Notes under the pieces: model-generated
The model's input: the letters and a program-made list of their open reading frames with translations, nothing else
Database searches by the model: none
Told to the model about the DNA's origin: nothing
Part shown: piece after piece, positions 36,347 through 45,081 of the stretch
Position numbering within the stretch: position 1 is the first letter of the stretch
How the letters are laid out: every line of letters begins with the position of its first letter
From: Pontixanthobacter gangjinensis
GTDB lineage: Bacteria > Pseudomonadota > Alphaproteobacteria > Sphingomonadales > Sphingomonadaceae
Direction: 5' to 3'
NCBI RefSeq assembly: GCF_009827545.1
Contig: NZ_WTYS01000001.1
Coordinates: 62,001-126,000, forward strand
DNA: 64,000 nucleotides
Translations under genes and position numbers: made by a program

Positions 36347-38527
36347 ATGTTAAGCACTGACGCAAAGATTTATGAAGGCACAAATCTGCTGCGCCATACG
36401 GCGAGTTGCTTTGCAGCATGCTTGCTAACCGCTGCATCAATTCTGCCACACGTCGCCAACGCCCAAACCACTACCGTCGGATCAACAGACAATAACGGCG
36501 CTGACGATGAGCAAGAGCAGTCGGATCTTACATCCGTAGAGCTGCAATGTAGTTTTCCGGCAAACAACCCGTTGCCTCTATTCATTCAGTTGGACCCTGT
36601 TTCGAACAGCGGCGGAAACAGTTCCGACATCTCGATCCTGTTTGACACAGATGGCGATGGCAACGCCAACTATTCCTATGTCGTTACCTTGGGCAACGAT
36701 CCATTCAGTGTGATTGCCATAGACTTGCAAGAGGGCAATAATGATTCCTCTCCGATCAAAATCTCGGGAACCTCAACGAACATTTCGATTGGAACTACGA
36801 CTTCAGCTACCAGCCTCGGGATCAACCCGTTTGATGGTGGCGACGACACCCGTGTCGCACTCAATCTCGACTTATCGGTGATTGCCACCCATGCTGGTGT
36901 CACCCTGGATGATGTGAAATTCATCAACATCACCACTATTCCAAGTTCAAGCGCGACCTCCAATCCAAAAGACATCTTGCTTGATACCGCAGCTGCATTT
37001 GTTAGCGACGACAGTAGCACGACGACCGTCGATAGCATCGTCACATTCGACACCTTGACCAATGATAGTGCAAAAATCGACTGGTCGACGGCGCAGATAG
37101 TAACTCAGCCGCTTCACGGCATCGCGACGATCAATCCCGACGGTACTGTGTCTTACGAACCCGATGGTGATTATACTGGGGCCGATAGCTTCACATACTC
37201 AGCGATTGCGACGGATTGCTCGACCTACACTGCAACCGTCACCGTTGATATTACCGGAATCGCAGCTGCGGATGATGCAGTTTCGGTGACCGGCCTTGAT
37301 GCCGGGTTGCCTGCCATCATCAACGTCCATGATAATGACACCATCGACGGCGCTGTAACATCGCCCAGCAATACAACACTGGCAGTGGCCAGCGGTTCAT
37401 CGGTCCCGTCTGCCCTGACATTTGACCCATCGACAGGCGCAGTCGGCGTAACGCCGGGGGCATTGCCGGGCATATACAGCTTCCAGTACGAGATTTGCGA
37501 CGCAACCGATCCAACAAATTGCAAGATTGCAACGGTCACGGTCGAAGTATCCGGCGCTGATCTCGTCACCAAAAAAATTGTTTCGAGCGGCGACGCGACG
37601 CCTGCAGTTGGCGAAACGGTCGAATTTACCATCTCGGTTACAAACAATGGCTCCGCTGATGCGACCAATGTTGCACTTACCGACACGCTTCCCGCCGGCC
37701 TGACAGCTACGGTCAACAATGGAGCCACTGGCACAGGGACCTATGATGCAGGTTCAGGCCTGTGGGCCATCGGATCGCTGGCCAATGGCGCTACCGCCAC
37801 GCTGACCCTGGAAGGCACAGTCGATGCCGGGCAAGGCGGCACAACAATCACCAATACTCTTGCTAGCGCTGCGACAGCCAATGAAACAGACCCAGGGACA
37901 AGCGGAGACGAATTGTCTGCCAGTGTCGATGCGGTTGAGATTATTGCAAACACCGAAAATGGCACAAGCTTGGCAGGCACTGCCTCGACACCCATTGCCA
38001 ATGTGCGTGCAAATGACACGATCAATGGCGACCAGGCCGATGCAACCAATTCTACGATTGCAGAGAGCGGCACTTGGCCCGCCGGGATAACACTCGACAC
38101 AAATAGTGGTGCAATCAGCGTTGCAGCGGCTGTTTCGGCAGGAACCTACAACATTGATTATGAACTTTGCGACCTGAACTCGCCTGCAAATTGCATCTCG
38201 GTGAGTGATACAATCACTGTCAACCAGCCGCGGGTCGACCTCGCCATTACTAAGTCTAACGGCACCACCGTATTGATGTCAGGTTCGACTACGACATACA
38301 CAGTCACTGTCACCAATAACGGACCTGATCCGGTTGCTGGCGCAGTGGTCACCGACGCGCCGGGCACGGGGATCACCTGCAACAGCGCCAGTGTTGTGAA
38401 CATTGCGGGCGATGGCGTGCCATCGGGCTCTTACACATTTTCCAATCTTTCGGGTGCGGGCATTGTGCTCGGCACCCTTTCAATTGGCCAGACAGCCACC
38501 CTCACTTATTCTTGTCAGGTGAACTGA
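36347..38527 (+). CDS. Large secreted protein with Ig/cadherin-like and two DUF11 domains
   Basis: 726 aa. Signal peptide to about residue 39 (LPHVANA). An acidic domain with DTDGDGNANY comes first, then a tandem-repeat type domain (PDGTVSYEPDGDYTGADSFT), and two DUF11 domains at about 405-515 and 629-726 with the typical VTNNGSADATNVALTDTLP and VTNNGPDP. Very rich in Thr, Ser, Asp, Asn and Ala and poor in basic residues. No LPxTG, PEP-CTERM or C-terminal membrane segment is seen, and the last DUF11 strand runs up to the stop, so it is either released or the distal anchor has been lost. Adhesion or matrix role is a guess. Confidence 0.8.
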   Translation: MLSTDAKIYEGTNLLRHTASCFAACLLTAASILPHVANAQTTTVGSTDNNGADDEQEQSDLTSVELQCSFPANNPLPLFIQLDPVSNSGGNSSDISILFDTDGDGNANYSYVVTLGNDPFSVIAIDLQEGNNDSSPIKISGTSTNISIGTTTSATSLGINPFDGGDDTRVALNLDLSVIATHAGVTLDDVKFINITTIPSSSATSNPKDILLDTAAAFVSDDSSTTTVDSIVTFDTLTNDSAKIDWSTAQIVTQPLHGIATINPDGTVSYEPDGDYTGADSFTYSAIATDCSTYTATVTVDITGIAAADDAVSVTGLDAGLPAIINVHDNDTIDGAVTSPSNTTLAVASGSSVPSALTFDPSTGAVGVTPGALPGIYSFQYEICDATDPTNCKIATVTVEVSGADLVTKKIVSSGDATPAVGETVEFTISVTNNGSADATNVALTDTLPAGLTATVNNGATGTGTYDAGSGLWAIGSLANGATATLTLEGTVDAGQGGTTITNTLASAATANETDPGTSGDELSASVDAVEIIANTENGTSLAGTASTPIANVRANDTINGDQADATNSTIAESGTWPAGITLDTNSGAISVAAAVSAGTYNIDYELCDLNSPANCISVSDTITVNQPRVDLAITKSNGTTVLMSGSTTTYTVTVTNNGPDPVAGAVVTDAPGTGITCNSASVVNIAGDGVPSGSYTFSNLSGAGIVLGTLSIGQTATLTYSCQVN

Positions 38528-38587
38528 CGCACGAAATTTGACTTGCCGGTCTTCCCTTTGATCCTTGCCCTCCATTGAGGATGGGGG

Positions 38588-40315
38588 TCAGACTTGAGTA
38601 GCGGTGCCTGCGACAACATACATAGTGACCAGAATTCCGGCGATGATCCCTCCGGGCCGGTAGCTGCCTGTGCGTCTCCATGTGAAAACCCCAATAATTG
38701 CCACAGCGGTCAGCACCGGTACAAATTGCAACGCGATTACTGTGCTGAGCGGGTCAAATGCAGTCACCAGCGTCCCGGTAGCGAAGAAAATGCCGTAGAT
38801 GATGCCAAGCAAGACTGCGAAACCAGTCGTCAAAGTCAATATTGCAGCAGCGTAGCTTTTGGCCGGAGTATCACCCCGTACTGTGGCACTCCACAGCGTG
38901 CGCATCATCACTGTAAAGGCCAGCGTCAAAGGAACGACATAGATTACCGCGATTGCCCATTGCCGCGGGCTCGGAAACTTCACCGCGACAACCCACAGGC
39001 GAAAGTCGGTCAGAAAAACCTGCCCCGTCAGCCAGAGCGCGAAATAGCCTGCTGCGACCGTTGCCAAGGCCAGCACAATTGACCGCATCCAGTCCGATTG
39101 CGGCGCGAGAGCGGGTCCTTTGATAAATCGAGCAAGCAACAGGCTGACACAAGCACCGACCACTGCCCACAGCATTATTTGGGTCGTGACCGCTTGTGGC
39201 AACCAGACCGATGCAGGCAAAAGGAAGAATGCCGCAATAAAGGTCGGGAAGAATAGCACCGCCGGCAATCCGGTGTTTAGCGCGAAATTCCGCCACCAGC
39301 GTTTGTCGCGCCTTGGGTTTGCGGCAATGACTTCACAGCGGACGCTCGCGAAAAACGGCAATCGCACCAAGGCGTCAAACACGCCCAGCATAATCATGAC
39401 AAAGCCGATCAGGCCGAAACCCGTGCCGGTTTCTTTCCAATACCATATCTGGTCGCTGGCCGGACGCGGCGTTCCGCCTTCGAGCGTTGCGGCAAACCAA
39501 TCTGTCGCATTGCCAATTGCAACGGTGGAGAAATGATCGCCGGGATGCGTCGTTGAGGGCTGATACAATTTTCGCGCGGTTCCATCTGCGACCACGCCAT
39601 ACAGTTGTTCTTCGACTATTGGCTGATCTGTTCCAAATACGGATTGGAGTTTCGTGCTGCTTGGCAAATCTATGGCGCGGTCGACGCCCCACATTATCTT
39701 GGAAAATTCGTCATAGCGGCTGAACACCAAGGCCAGATTACGCGGCCACCCAGGCGAACCATCCTGCGCAAATGGGGCTCCTGTGGACGAACCCTCCAGC
39801 ACCATCGAACTGTAGTCGCCGGGTGCGGCGGCGGCGGCAGCCAGCACCGTCCAACCACCCATACTGTGGCCTTCCAGTCCGATTTGGTTCGTATCAACCA
39901 TCGGCAATGACCGGAGATATTTGAGCCCGTCGGGACCGCCAAATCCATTTGAGAATGCAGGCCCGCCGCTATAGCCATGCCCCGTCTGGTCGAGTGCCAG
40001 AACGACATAGCCGCGCCGCGCAAATTCAATTGCAAACCCGTCCTGCGTTTCGCGCGAGTTGATATAGCCGTGAACCGCCAGAATACCTGGCGCTGGCGTC
40101 ACTTCAGTCGCATTCTCGGGCACATAGAGAAGCGCGCTCATTTGCGTGCCATCGGTCCCGGTAAAGCGAATATCCTGAACGGTCGTGCCGCCTGAAGTCC
40201 GGATAGAATACGCCAGAAATGCGCCAGCGAGTACGACAACCAATCCGGCCAGCGACAGCCACCAGCGCGGCTTTGCTGTCGCTCCATTTGCCACAGCCTG
40301 ATCCGATCCCGCCAT
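38588..40315 (-). CDS. Membrane protein with N-terminal alpha/beta hydrolase domain
   Basis: 575 aa from the ATG at 40315, which has GGGGGA 7 nt upstream; starts at 40321 and 40384 are possible but have poorer sites. A membrane anchor (about 19-38) precedes an alpha/beta hydrolase domain with oxyanion block AVHGYINSRETQD, the nucleophile in LEGHSMGGWTVL and a His candidate in STTHPGDHFS. The second half (about 285-570) has seven or so membrane segments. It lies just past the ABC/M1 peptidase gene, separated by a 13-bp tandem repeat array, and is probably in the same operon. Substrate unknown. Confidence 0.8.
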   Translation of the reverse strand: MAGSDQAVANGATAKPRWWLSLAGLVVVLAGAFLAYSIRTSGGTTVQDIRFTGTDGTQMSALLYVPENATEVTPAPGILAVHGYINSRETQDGFAIEFARRGYVVLALDQTGHGYSGGPAFSNGFGGPDGLKYLRSLPMVDTNQIGLEGHSMGGWTVLAAAAAAPGDYSSMVLEGSSTGAPFAQDGSPGWPRNLALVFSRYDEFSKIMWGVDRAIDLPSSTKLQSVFGTDQPIVEEQLYGVVADGTARKLYQPSTTHPGDHFSTVAIGNATDWFAATLEGGTPRPASDQIWYWKETGTGFGLIGFVMIMLGVFDALVRLPFFASVRCEVIAANPRRDKRWWRNFALNTGLPAVLFFPTFIAAFFLLPASVWLPQAVTTQIMLWAVVGACVSLLLARFIKGPALAPQSDWMRSIVLALATVAAGYFALWLTGQVFLTDFRLWVVAVKFPSPRQWAIAVIYVVPLTLAFTVMMRTLWSATVRGDTPAKSYAAAILTLTTGFAVLLGIIYGIFFATGTLVTAFDPLSTVIALQFVPVLTAVAIIGVFTWRRTGSYRPGGIIAGILVTMYVVAGTATQV

Positions 40316-40399
40316 CGCCATTTCCCCCGTCCGATTTACTTGGCCACTACCTAAGCGATTAGGTCGGAGATTGCCATAAGGCATCAGCAGTCAGCGTGG

Positions 40400-40451
40400 C
40401 CAAGCCGTGGGGCCAAGCCGTGGGGCCAAGCCGTGGGGCCAAGCCGTGGGG
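40400..40451. repeat. Four perfect 13-bp tandem repeats
   Basis: CCAAGCCGTGGGG is repeated four times without mismatch (40400-40451), with a partial fifth copy on each side. It lies between the stop of the permease-peptidase gene (40456) and the hydrolase start (40315) on the minus strand. Identical copies suggest a variable-number locus. Confidence 0.95.
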
Positions 40452-40455
40452 CCAG

Positions 40456-43400
40456 TCAACTCGTTTCAGCCAGATTATCATCCGAGTTTCGGTCGATATA
40501 TTTGTTGTAGGGATCAATTCCGACCCAGCTTGGCCGCTTGGCTGTAATCAGTTTGATCGTCTGGGTGCCCGACCGGATTGGCCTGCGCTCCATCAGCAAG
40601 ACGTTCTTGCGATCAAATACGTCGCCGCCGGGCCGCTCTGTGAACAGGCCGATTTCAATCTGGTCGGAAAGCTTGCTCTCGGTTTCCTTGCCCTTGCCAT
40701 CGGCGTAATATTTGGCCGCCTCGATAGTCATGGTGGTTTCAAACCGGCCATCGGGCAATTCGCGGACGGCCGCGCCATCGGCTTTAAGATCATACAGCGT
40801 GATCTTTTGCAGCAGATCGCGCACCAGACCGCGCTCGTCTTCATTGCGCGCTAGCGAATAAAACCCCTGAACCAGATCGGTCGAACTTGCATAAGGCTGG
40901 CTCTTGAAACGGTATTGGTCGAGCAATCCGGCGAGCATTGCATTCACACGGTCTTCGCCCAGCCGGTCCTGCAGCAGATACATCACCACCGCTCCCTTGC
41001 GGTAATGAATATAGCCCTGGTTCTCGACCCGTTCGAGCGGAAGCTCCTCGATCGCTTCACCCCCCCGCGCACTGAGATAATTATCGAGCTCAAATTTCAG
41101 GAAGCGGCGGATTTGATCCTCGCCATATAGCTGCTTCATCACCATCAGCGCCGAATATTGCGCCAGGGTCTCGACCATAATCGTTCCGCCTTGCTGGTCT
41201 GCGCTGATCAGCTGGTGCGCCCAATATTGGTGGGCGACCTCGTGCGCGGTGACATAGGTGACGTAATCAATCTCGCCCGGATCGGCGACATTGGCCAGAA
41301 ACCCGATGCTTTCGGAATAGGGCATCGTTCCTGCAAACGCCTGTGCGAAACTGGCGTAGCCGGGGAATTCGATGACCCGTGCATGGTCAAATTGATAGGG
41401 TCCGAAATTGGCTTTGTAATAGCCGAGCGATGTTTCCATCGCATCGAGCATCCGGTCGGTATTGAATGGATGCGCTGCATCATAGAACACTGAAAGCTCT
41501 ACCCCGTCCGCATCGCGCCTTTTGATTTCATAGTCAGCCGATTGGATTGAGAAGAATGCAAGGATTGGTGCGCTTGATTTAAACCGCGCAATCCGCCGAC
41601 CATCCTTCACTTCGTCCGAGATTCGCGTTCCTGGCGCAATCGGTGTCTGGCCCGGGACCGTGGAGATCGTGATATCGGAATTGACCCAATCCACATTGCC
41701 GACATAATTCCGGTCACGAGCGCTTTCATCCTCCAGCTTGGCCGGACGCAATTCGGGCTCGAGATCATATTTCCGGCGGGTTGCCCGGTCGGACAGCAGA
41801 CCGTTGCGGTCCATCCCGATTGACGGTGCAAATTCGCCATTGTTGAGGAACGTGCCATTCTTAACCAGCCGCGTTCCATAACCGTTTGCCGACAGCGCCT
41901 TGTGCCAGCGCTGGCTCTTGAAAGTCAGCGTGGCCTCTGCGCCAGGGGCCAGAGGGCTATCGAAACGGTAAATCCGGTGCTGGGATGTCTCGTCATTCTT
42001 TTCCAGCTTAGCGCCGGGAATATCGACTTCGAGCAGCTTGGTCTCTGCATCGAATAACCGCACGTGCAGCGTCTCTACCGGAGCGCCAGTATCATTGATC
42101 ATCCGGTAGGTACCGTTTACCTCTGCGCGCAGTTCCTCCGGATACAAATCGACTGCCAAAATCATGTCGGTCACCGACGGCTGCTTCAGCGTTTCGAACT
42201 GGAGGTATTCCTTCTCATAGCGCGCCTGCAACGCCTCTACACTGTCCTGATTTCGGTATGTGTTCTGCACGTTCATCTGGTTGTACAAGAAACCGCCGCT
42301 TAAAACGGTTATCGCCACACCGGCCAGCGCCATCCCGCCAGCGGGAGACATCAGATTGCGCGGAAGTTGCTTCAAACGTGGTTTGAGATTTGTGTTTGTG
42401 CCCCTGCGCCACAGCAAATGCGCGAGCACCGCCAGCACCAGAGCGACACCGCCCCAATAAAGGCGCAGCCACCAACCAAGTGCGCCGCCGACATTGTCTG
42501 CGTTGAGGTCCGACACCGGGTTTTGGCCGGTTGAACCATAGAGCAACATCGGGTGATCATATCCCATGGTGCCCAATACTATAGTCCCGACAACATATAT
42601 GATCATCAGACCCCAGCCGACGTATTTGTTGGGGCTAAGCGCCTGCACAAATACTGACAGGATCGCGATATAGACCAGGTCAACGGTGACCGGCAGGATG
42701 TACCAGTTGAAAAACTTCTCTAGCTCGAAATTGAAATAGCCGCGCATCATCTGTGCGATCATCGCGGCGACAACCGAAATGATCAAAGTTGCCAGAAGCA
42801 CCAATGTCACCGCGATGGTCTTCGGGATCATATAGGCCCATCCGGGCAACGACGTGGAATCGACAATCTCGTGGAATTTCCGGTCGCGGTCGCGCCAAAC
42901 CAGTTCACCGCCATAATAAATCGCGATAATCAGCGGAATGATGGTGAAAGTGCCCAGCAAAGGCGCGATTAGCGAGAATGTCAGCGGGCGCGCAGGTGTG
43001 CCGTAAATCTCGTTACCCAGCAGCAAAGCGCCGAAGCTGTTGAACAGCCCGATGAGGACCAGAACGAAAAACGCCGGGCTGCGGAACACTTGCCCCATCT
43101 CGAACTTGGTAGTCGCCTTTAACCGCGCCCAGCCCGCCTTTGACGGATTGATTGGCGGCAATGATGCGACTGTCTGCGGCTGGATTTTGCCCAGCTTGGC
43201 GGCTTTTTTGGCGAGCCGTTTGGCCTTACGTTTGGAAACGCCTTTCTCGGCAAAGCTGAAGCGCCAGTAGGCAAAAGCGAGCGCCGCAAAGCCAACCCCG
43301 ATCCAGATCAACCGATTGGTTAGCAATGCGCCTTCGAACGGGACAAGCTGCGAGTTCGATTCCGTCGCTGTCCAATATTGCGAAACATAGCTGACAGCGC

Positions 43401-44040
43401 CAATCCCGAAGGGTTCGGTATAGGCGGCAAATTCACGCAATTCGGGCTCGCTGCCAACCAGCGCTGTAAAAGTGATATACAGTACCAGAAACAGGACTAC
43501 CGCGACATAGCTGTACATCATCGACCGAGTCAGCGTGGCAATGGCAAAGAACAGCGCACTGGTGAAAAAGATGTTGGGAATGGCAAAAGCCAGATAGGGG
43601 TAGAGATACCAGGTAAGTGTATTGGGCCCCAGCGTTTCGGAATCCACCCAGGGCATCAATGAACCTAGCCAAATGGCAAGCGGAACCGTCAAGAACGCGA
43701 TCGCCGCGCATAGATATGCACCGGCAAACCGGCCCAGCAAATAATCGAACTTCCTTACCTGCGTCGAACGGACCATCGGCCCGAAACCGCTTTCCTCATC
43801 GCGCACGATCACGTTTGCAACAAAGGCGGTGCTGACGAACATGAAAAACAGCGTCAGGATCAACGTCGTCTGGGTTATTGCGATCGGACTGTTCGCGTTG
43901 ATATTACCGCCGCCGCCAATCTGGATCGAGTCACTGGTTGCCGCCCCGAAGGTCAGCAGGAAAAAGATGATCGCCGCGACCCAGAACACCGGGTTGCGCA
44001 ATTGATAACGCAATTCGAACAGAGCAATTTTGCCGAACAT
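40456..44040 (-). CDS. ABC-2 type permease fused to an M1 family aminopeptidase
   Basis: 1194 aa. The N-terminal 600 or so residues hold about twelve membrane segments in two ABC-2 permease-like halves, joined by a basic linker (SKRKAKRLAKKAAKLG). The C-terminal part is an M1 gluzincin domain with H933-E-V-A-H937 and E957 as zinc ligands, giving H-E-x2-H-x19-E with one residue more than the classical M1 spacing. The GAMEN position reads PYSES. The peptidase should face the periplasm. The ATPase gene precedes it by 14 bp and a membrane hydrolase follows. Known as a conserved fusion in several phyla but without an assigned substrate. Confidence 0.9.
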   Translation of the reverse strand: MFGKIALFELRYQLRNPVFWVAAIIFFLLTFGAATSDSIQIGGGGNINANSPIAITQTTLILTLFFMFVSTAFVANVIVRDEESGFGPMVRSTQVRKFDYLLGRFAGAYLCAAIAFLTVPLAIWLGSLMPWVDSETLGPNTLTWYLYPYLAFAIPNIFFTSALFFAIATLTRSMMYSYVAVVLFLVLYITFTALVGSEPELREFAAYTEPFGIGAVSYVSQYWTATESNSQLVPFEGALLTNRLIWIGVGFAALAFAYWRFSFAEKGVSKRKAKRLAKKAAKLGKIQPQTVASLPPINPSKAGWARLKATTKFEMGQVFRSPAFFVLVLIGLFNSFGALLLGNEIYGTPARPLTFSLIAPLLGTFTIIPLIIAIYYGGELVWRDRDRKFHEIVDSTSLPGWAYMIPKTIAVTLVLLATLIISVVAAMIAQMMRGYFNFELEKFFNWYILPVTVDLVYIAILSVFVQALSPNKYVGWGLMIIYVVGTIVLGTMGYDHPMLLYGSTGQNPVSDLNADNVGGALGWWLRLYWGGVALVLAVLAHLLWRRGTNTNLKPRLKQLPRNLMSPAGGMALAGVAITVLSGGFLYNQMNVQNTYRNQDSVEALQARYEKEYLQFETLKQPSVTDMILAVDLYPEELRAEVNGTYRMINDTGAPVETLHVRLFDAETKLLEVDIPGAKLEKNDETSQHRIYRFDSPLAPGAEATLTFKSQRWHKALSANGYGTRLVKNGTFLNNGEFAPSIGMDRNGLLSDRATRRKYDLEPELRPAKLEDESARDRNYVGNVDWVNSDITISTVPGQTPIAPGTRISDEVKDGRRIARFKSSAPILAFFSIQSADYEIKRRDADGVELSVFYDAAHPFNTDRMLDAMETSLGYYKANFGPYQFDHARVIEFPGYASFAQAFAGTMPYSESIGFLANVADPGEIDYVTYVTAHEVAHQYWAHQLISADQQGGTIMVETLAQYSALMVMKQLYGEDQIRRFLKFELDNYLSARGGEAIEELPLERVENQGYIHYRKGAVVMYLLQDRLGEDRVNAMLAGLLDQYRFKSQPYASSTDLVQGFYSLARNEDERGLVRDLLQKITLYDLKADGAAVRELPDGRFETTMTIEAAKYYADGKGKETESKLSDQIEIGLFTERPGGDVFDRKNVLLMERRPIRSGTQTIKLITAKRPSWVGIDPYNKYIDRNSDDNLAETS

Positions 44041-44054
44041 GGCCTCGCCCTCCC

Positions 44055-44951
44055 TTAAGCTGCTGCTGCAGCGGGTGCGGAGCGGCGCGTCGATGCCAAA
44101 GTAGAGAAATAGACATCCTCCAACCCGCCATCAGCGGGTTTAAAGTCATCACCCGGGTCCTTGTCCGACATGATGTGGACGATTGTGTTGCCTGCGAACA
44201 GCCGGGTCGAGATGACCTCGTACTTCTCGCGATGCGCCTCAAGCTCGCCGCGAGGGATGGTCTTGCCCCAAATCGTGCCGCGAGATTTATCGATCAAATC
44301 CTTCGGGGCACCTTCCAGTTTAATGCTGCCTTCGACGATCACTGCCATCCGGGGGCAAAGATCGGCCACATCTTCGACGATATGGGTCGAGAGGATAACC
44401 ACGACATTCTCGCCAATTTCGGCGAGCAAATTGAGGAAACGATTGCGCTCTTCCGGATCGAGGCCGGCGGTCGGCTCGTCGACAATAATCAAATCAGGAT
44501 TGCCGATCAGCGCCTGAGCAATGCCAAAACGCTGCCGCATGCCGCCTGAGAAGCCGGCGATGGCTTTCTTTCGCACATCCCACAGATTGACCTGTTCGAG
44601 CAGCGTTTCGACCGTTTCCTTACGCTCCTTGCTGGAACCGACACCCTTCAGAACGGCCATATGATCGAGCATATCATAGGCTGAAACGCGCGGATAAACG
44701 CCGAAATCCTGCGGCAGATAGCCGAGCCTTTTGCGCAGCTCCTCTGCTTCTTGTAAAATGTCCAGATCGCCGAAAGTAATCGAACCCGATGAAGGAGTTT
44801 GGAGTGTCGCAACCGTCCGCATCAGCGTCGATTTGCCCGCCCCATTGGGGCCGAGCAGGCCATACATGCCCTTTGGAATACTCAGCGTCACATCATCCAG
44901 CGCGCGCGTTCCATTGGGGTATATATGTGTGACGTTCTGCAGTTCCAGCAT
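44055..44951 (-). CDS. ABC transporter ATP-binding protein
   Basis: 298 aa nucleotide-binding subunit of the transporter whose permease is fused to the M1 peptidase. Walker A GLLGPNGAGKST, Q-loop LGYLPQDFGVYP, signature GFSGGMRQRFGIAQAL, Walker B LIIVDEPTAGLD, and the switch His in LSTHIVEDV are all present, so it should be active. A C-terminal extension of about 80 residues, as in CcmA/DRR type exporters, ends in Ala-rich sequence. It heads the three-gene minus-strand operon. Confidence 0.93.
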   Translation of the reverse strand: MLELQNVTHIYPNGTRALDDVTLSIPKGMYGLLGPNGAGKSTLMRTVATLQTPSSGSITFGDLDILQEAEELRKRLGYLPQDFGVYPRVSAYDMLDHMAVLKGVGSSKERKETVETLLEQVNLWDVRKKAIAGFSGGMRQRFGIAQALIGNPDLIIVDEPTAGLDPEERNRFLNLLAEIGENVVVILSTHIVEDVADLCPRMAVIVEGSIKLEGAPKDLIDKSRGTIWGKTIPRGELEAHREKYEVISTRLFAGNTIVHIMSDKDPGDDFKPADGGLEDVYFSTLASTRRSAPAAAAA

Positions 44952-45081
44952 CGAAAGATCCTCCCGTTCACGGGCAGACTATGTAGCTGTGTTGCGCAAG
45001 TAAAGCAGCTGCGCCGCCTGTTCTGCGAATAACCTGCACTAGCCGACGAACGGCGGACAATTGGCAGGCGGGGTCACGCAA

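Noticed and set aside
40400-40451. A CRISPR array
   Set aside because: The four 13-bp units follow each other without spacers and no cas gene is present, so this is a simple tandem repeat.
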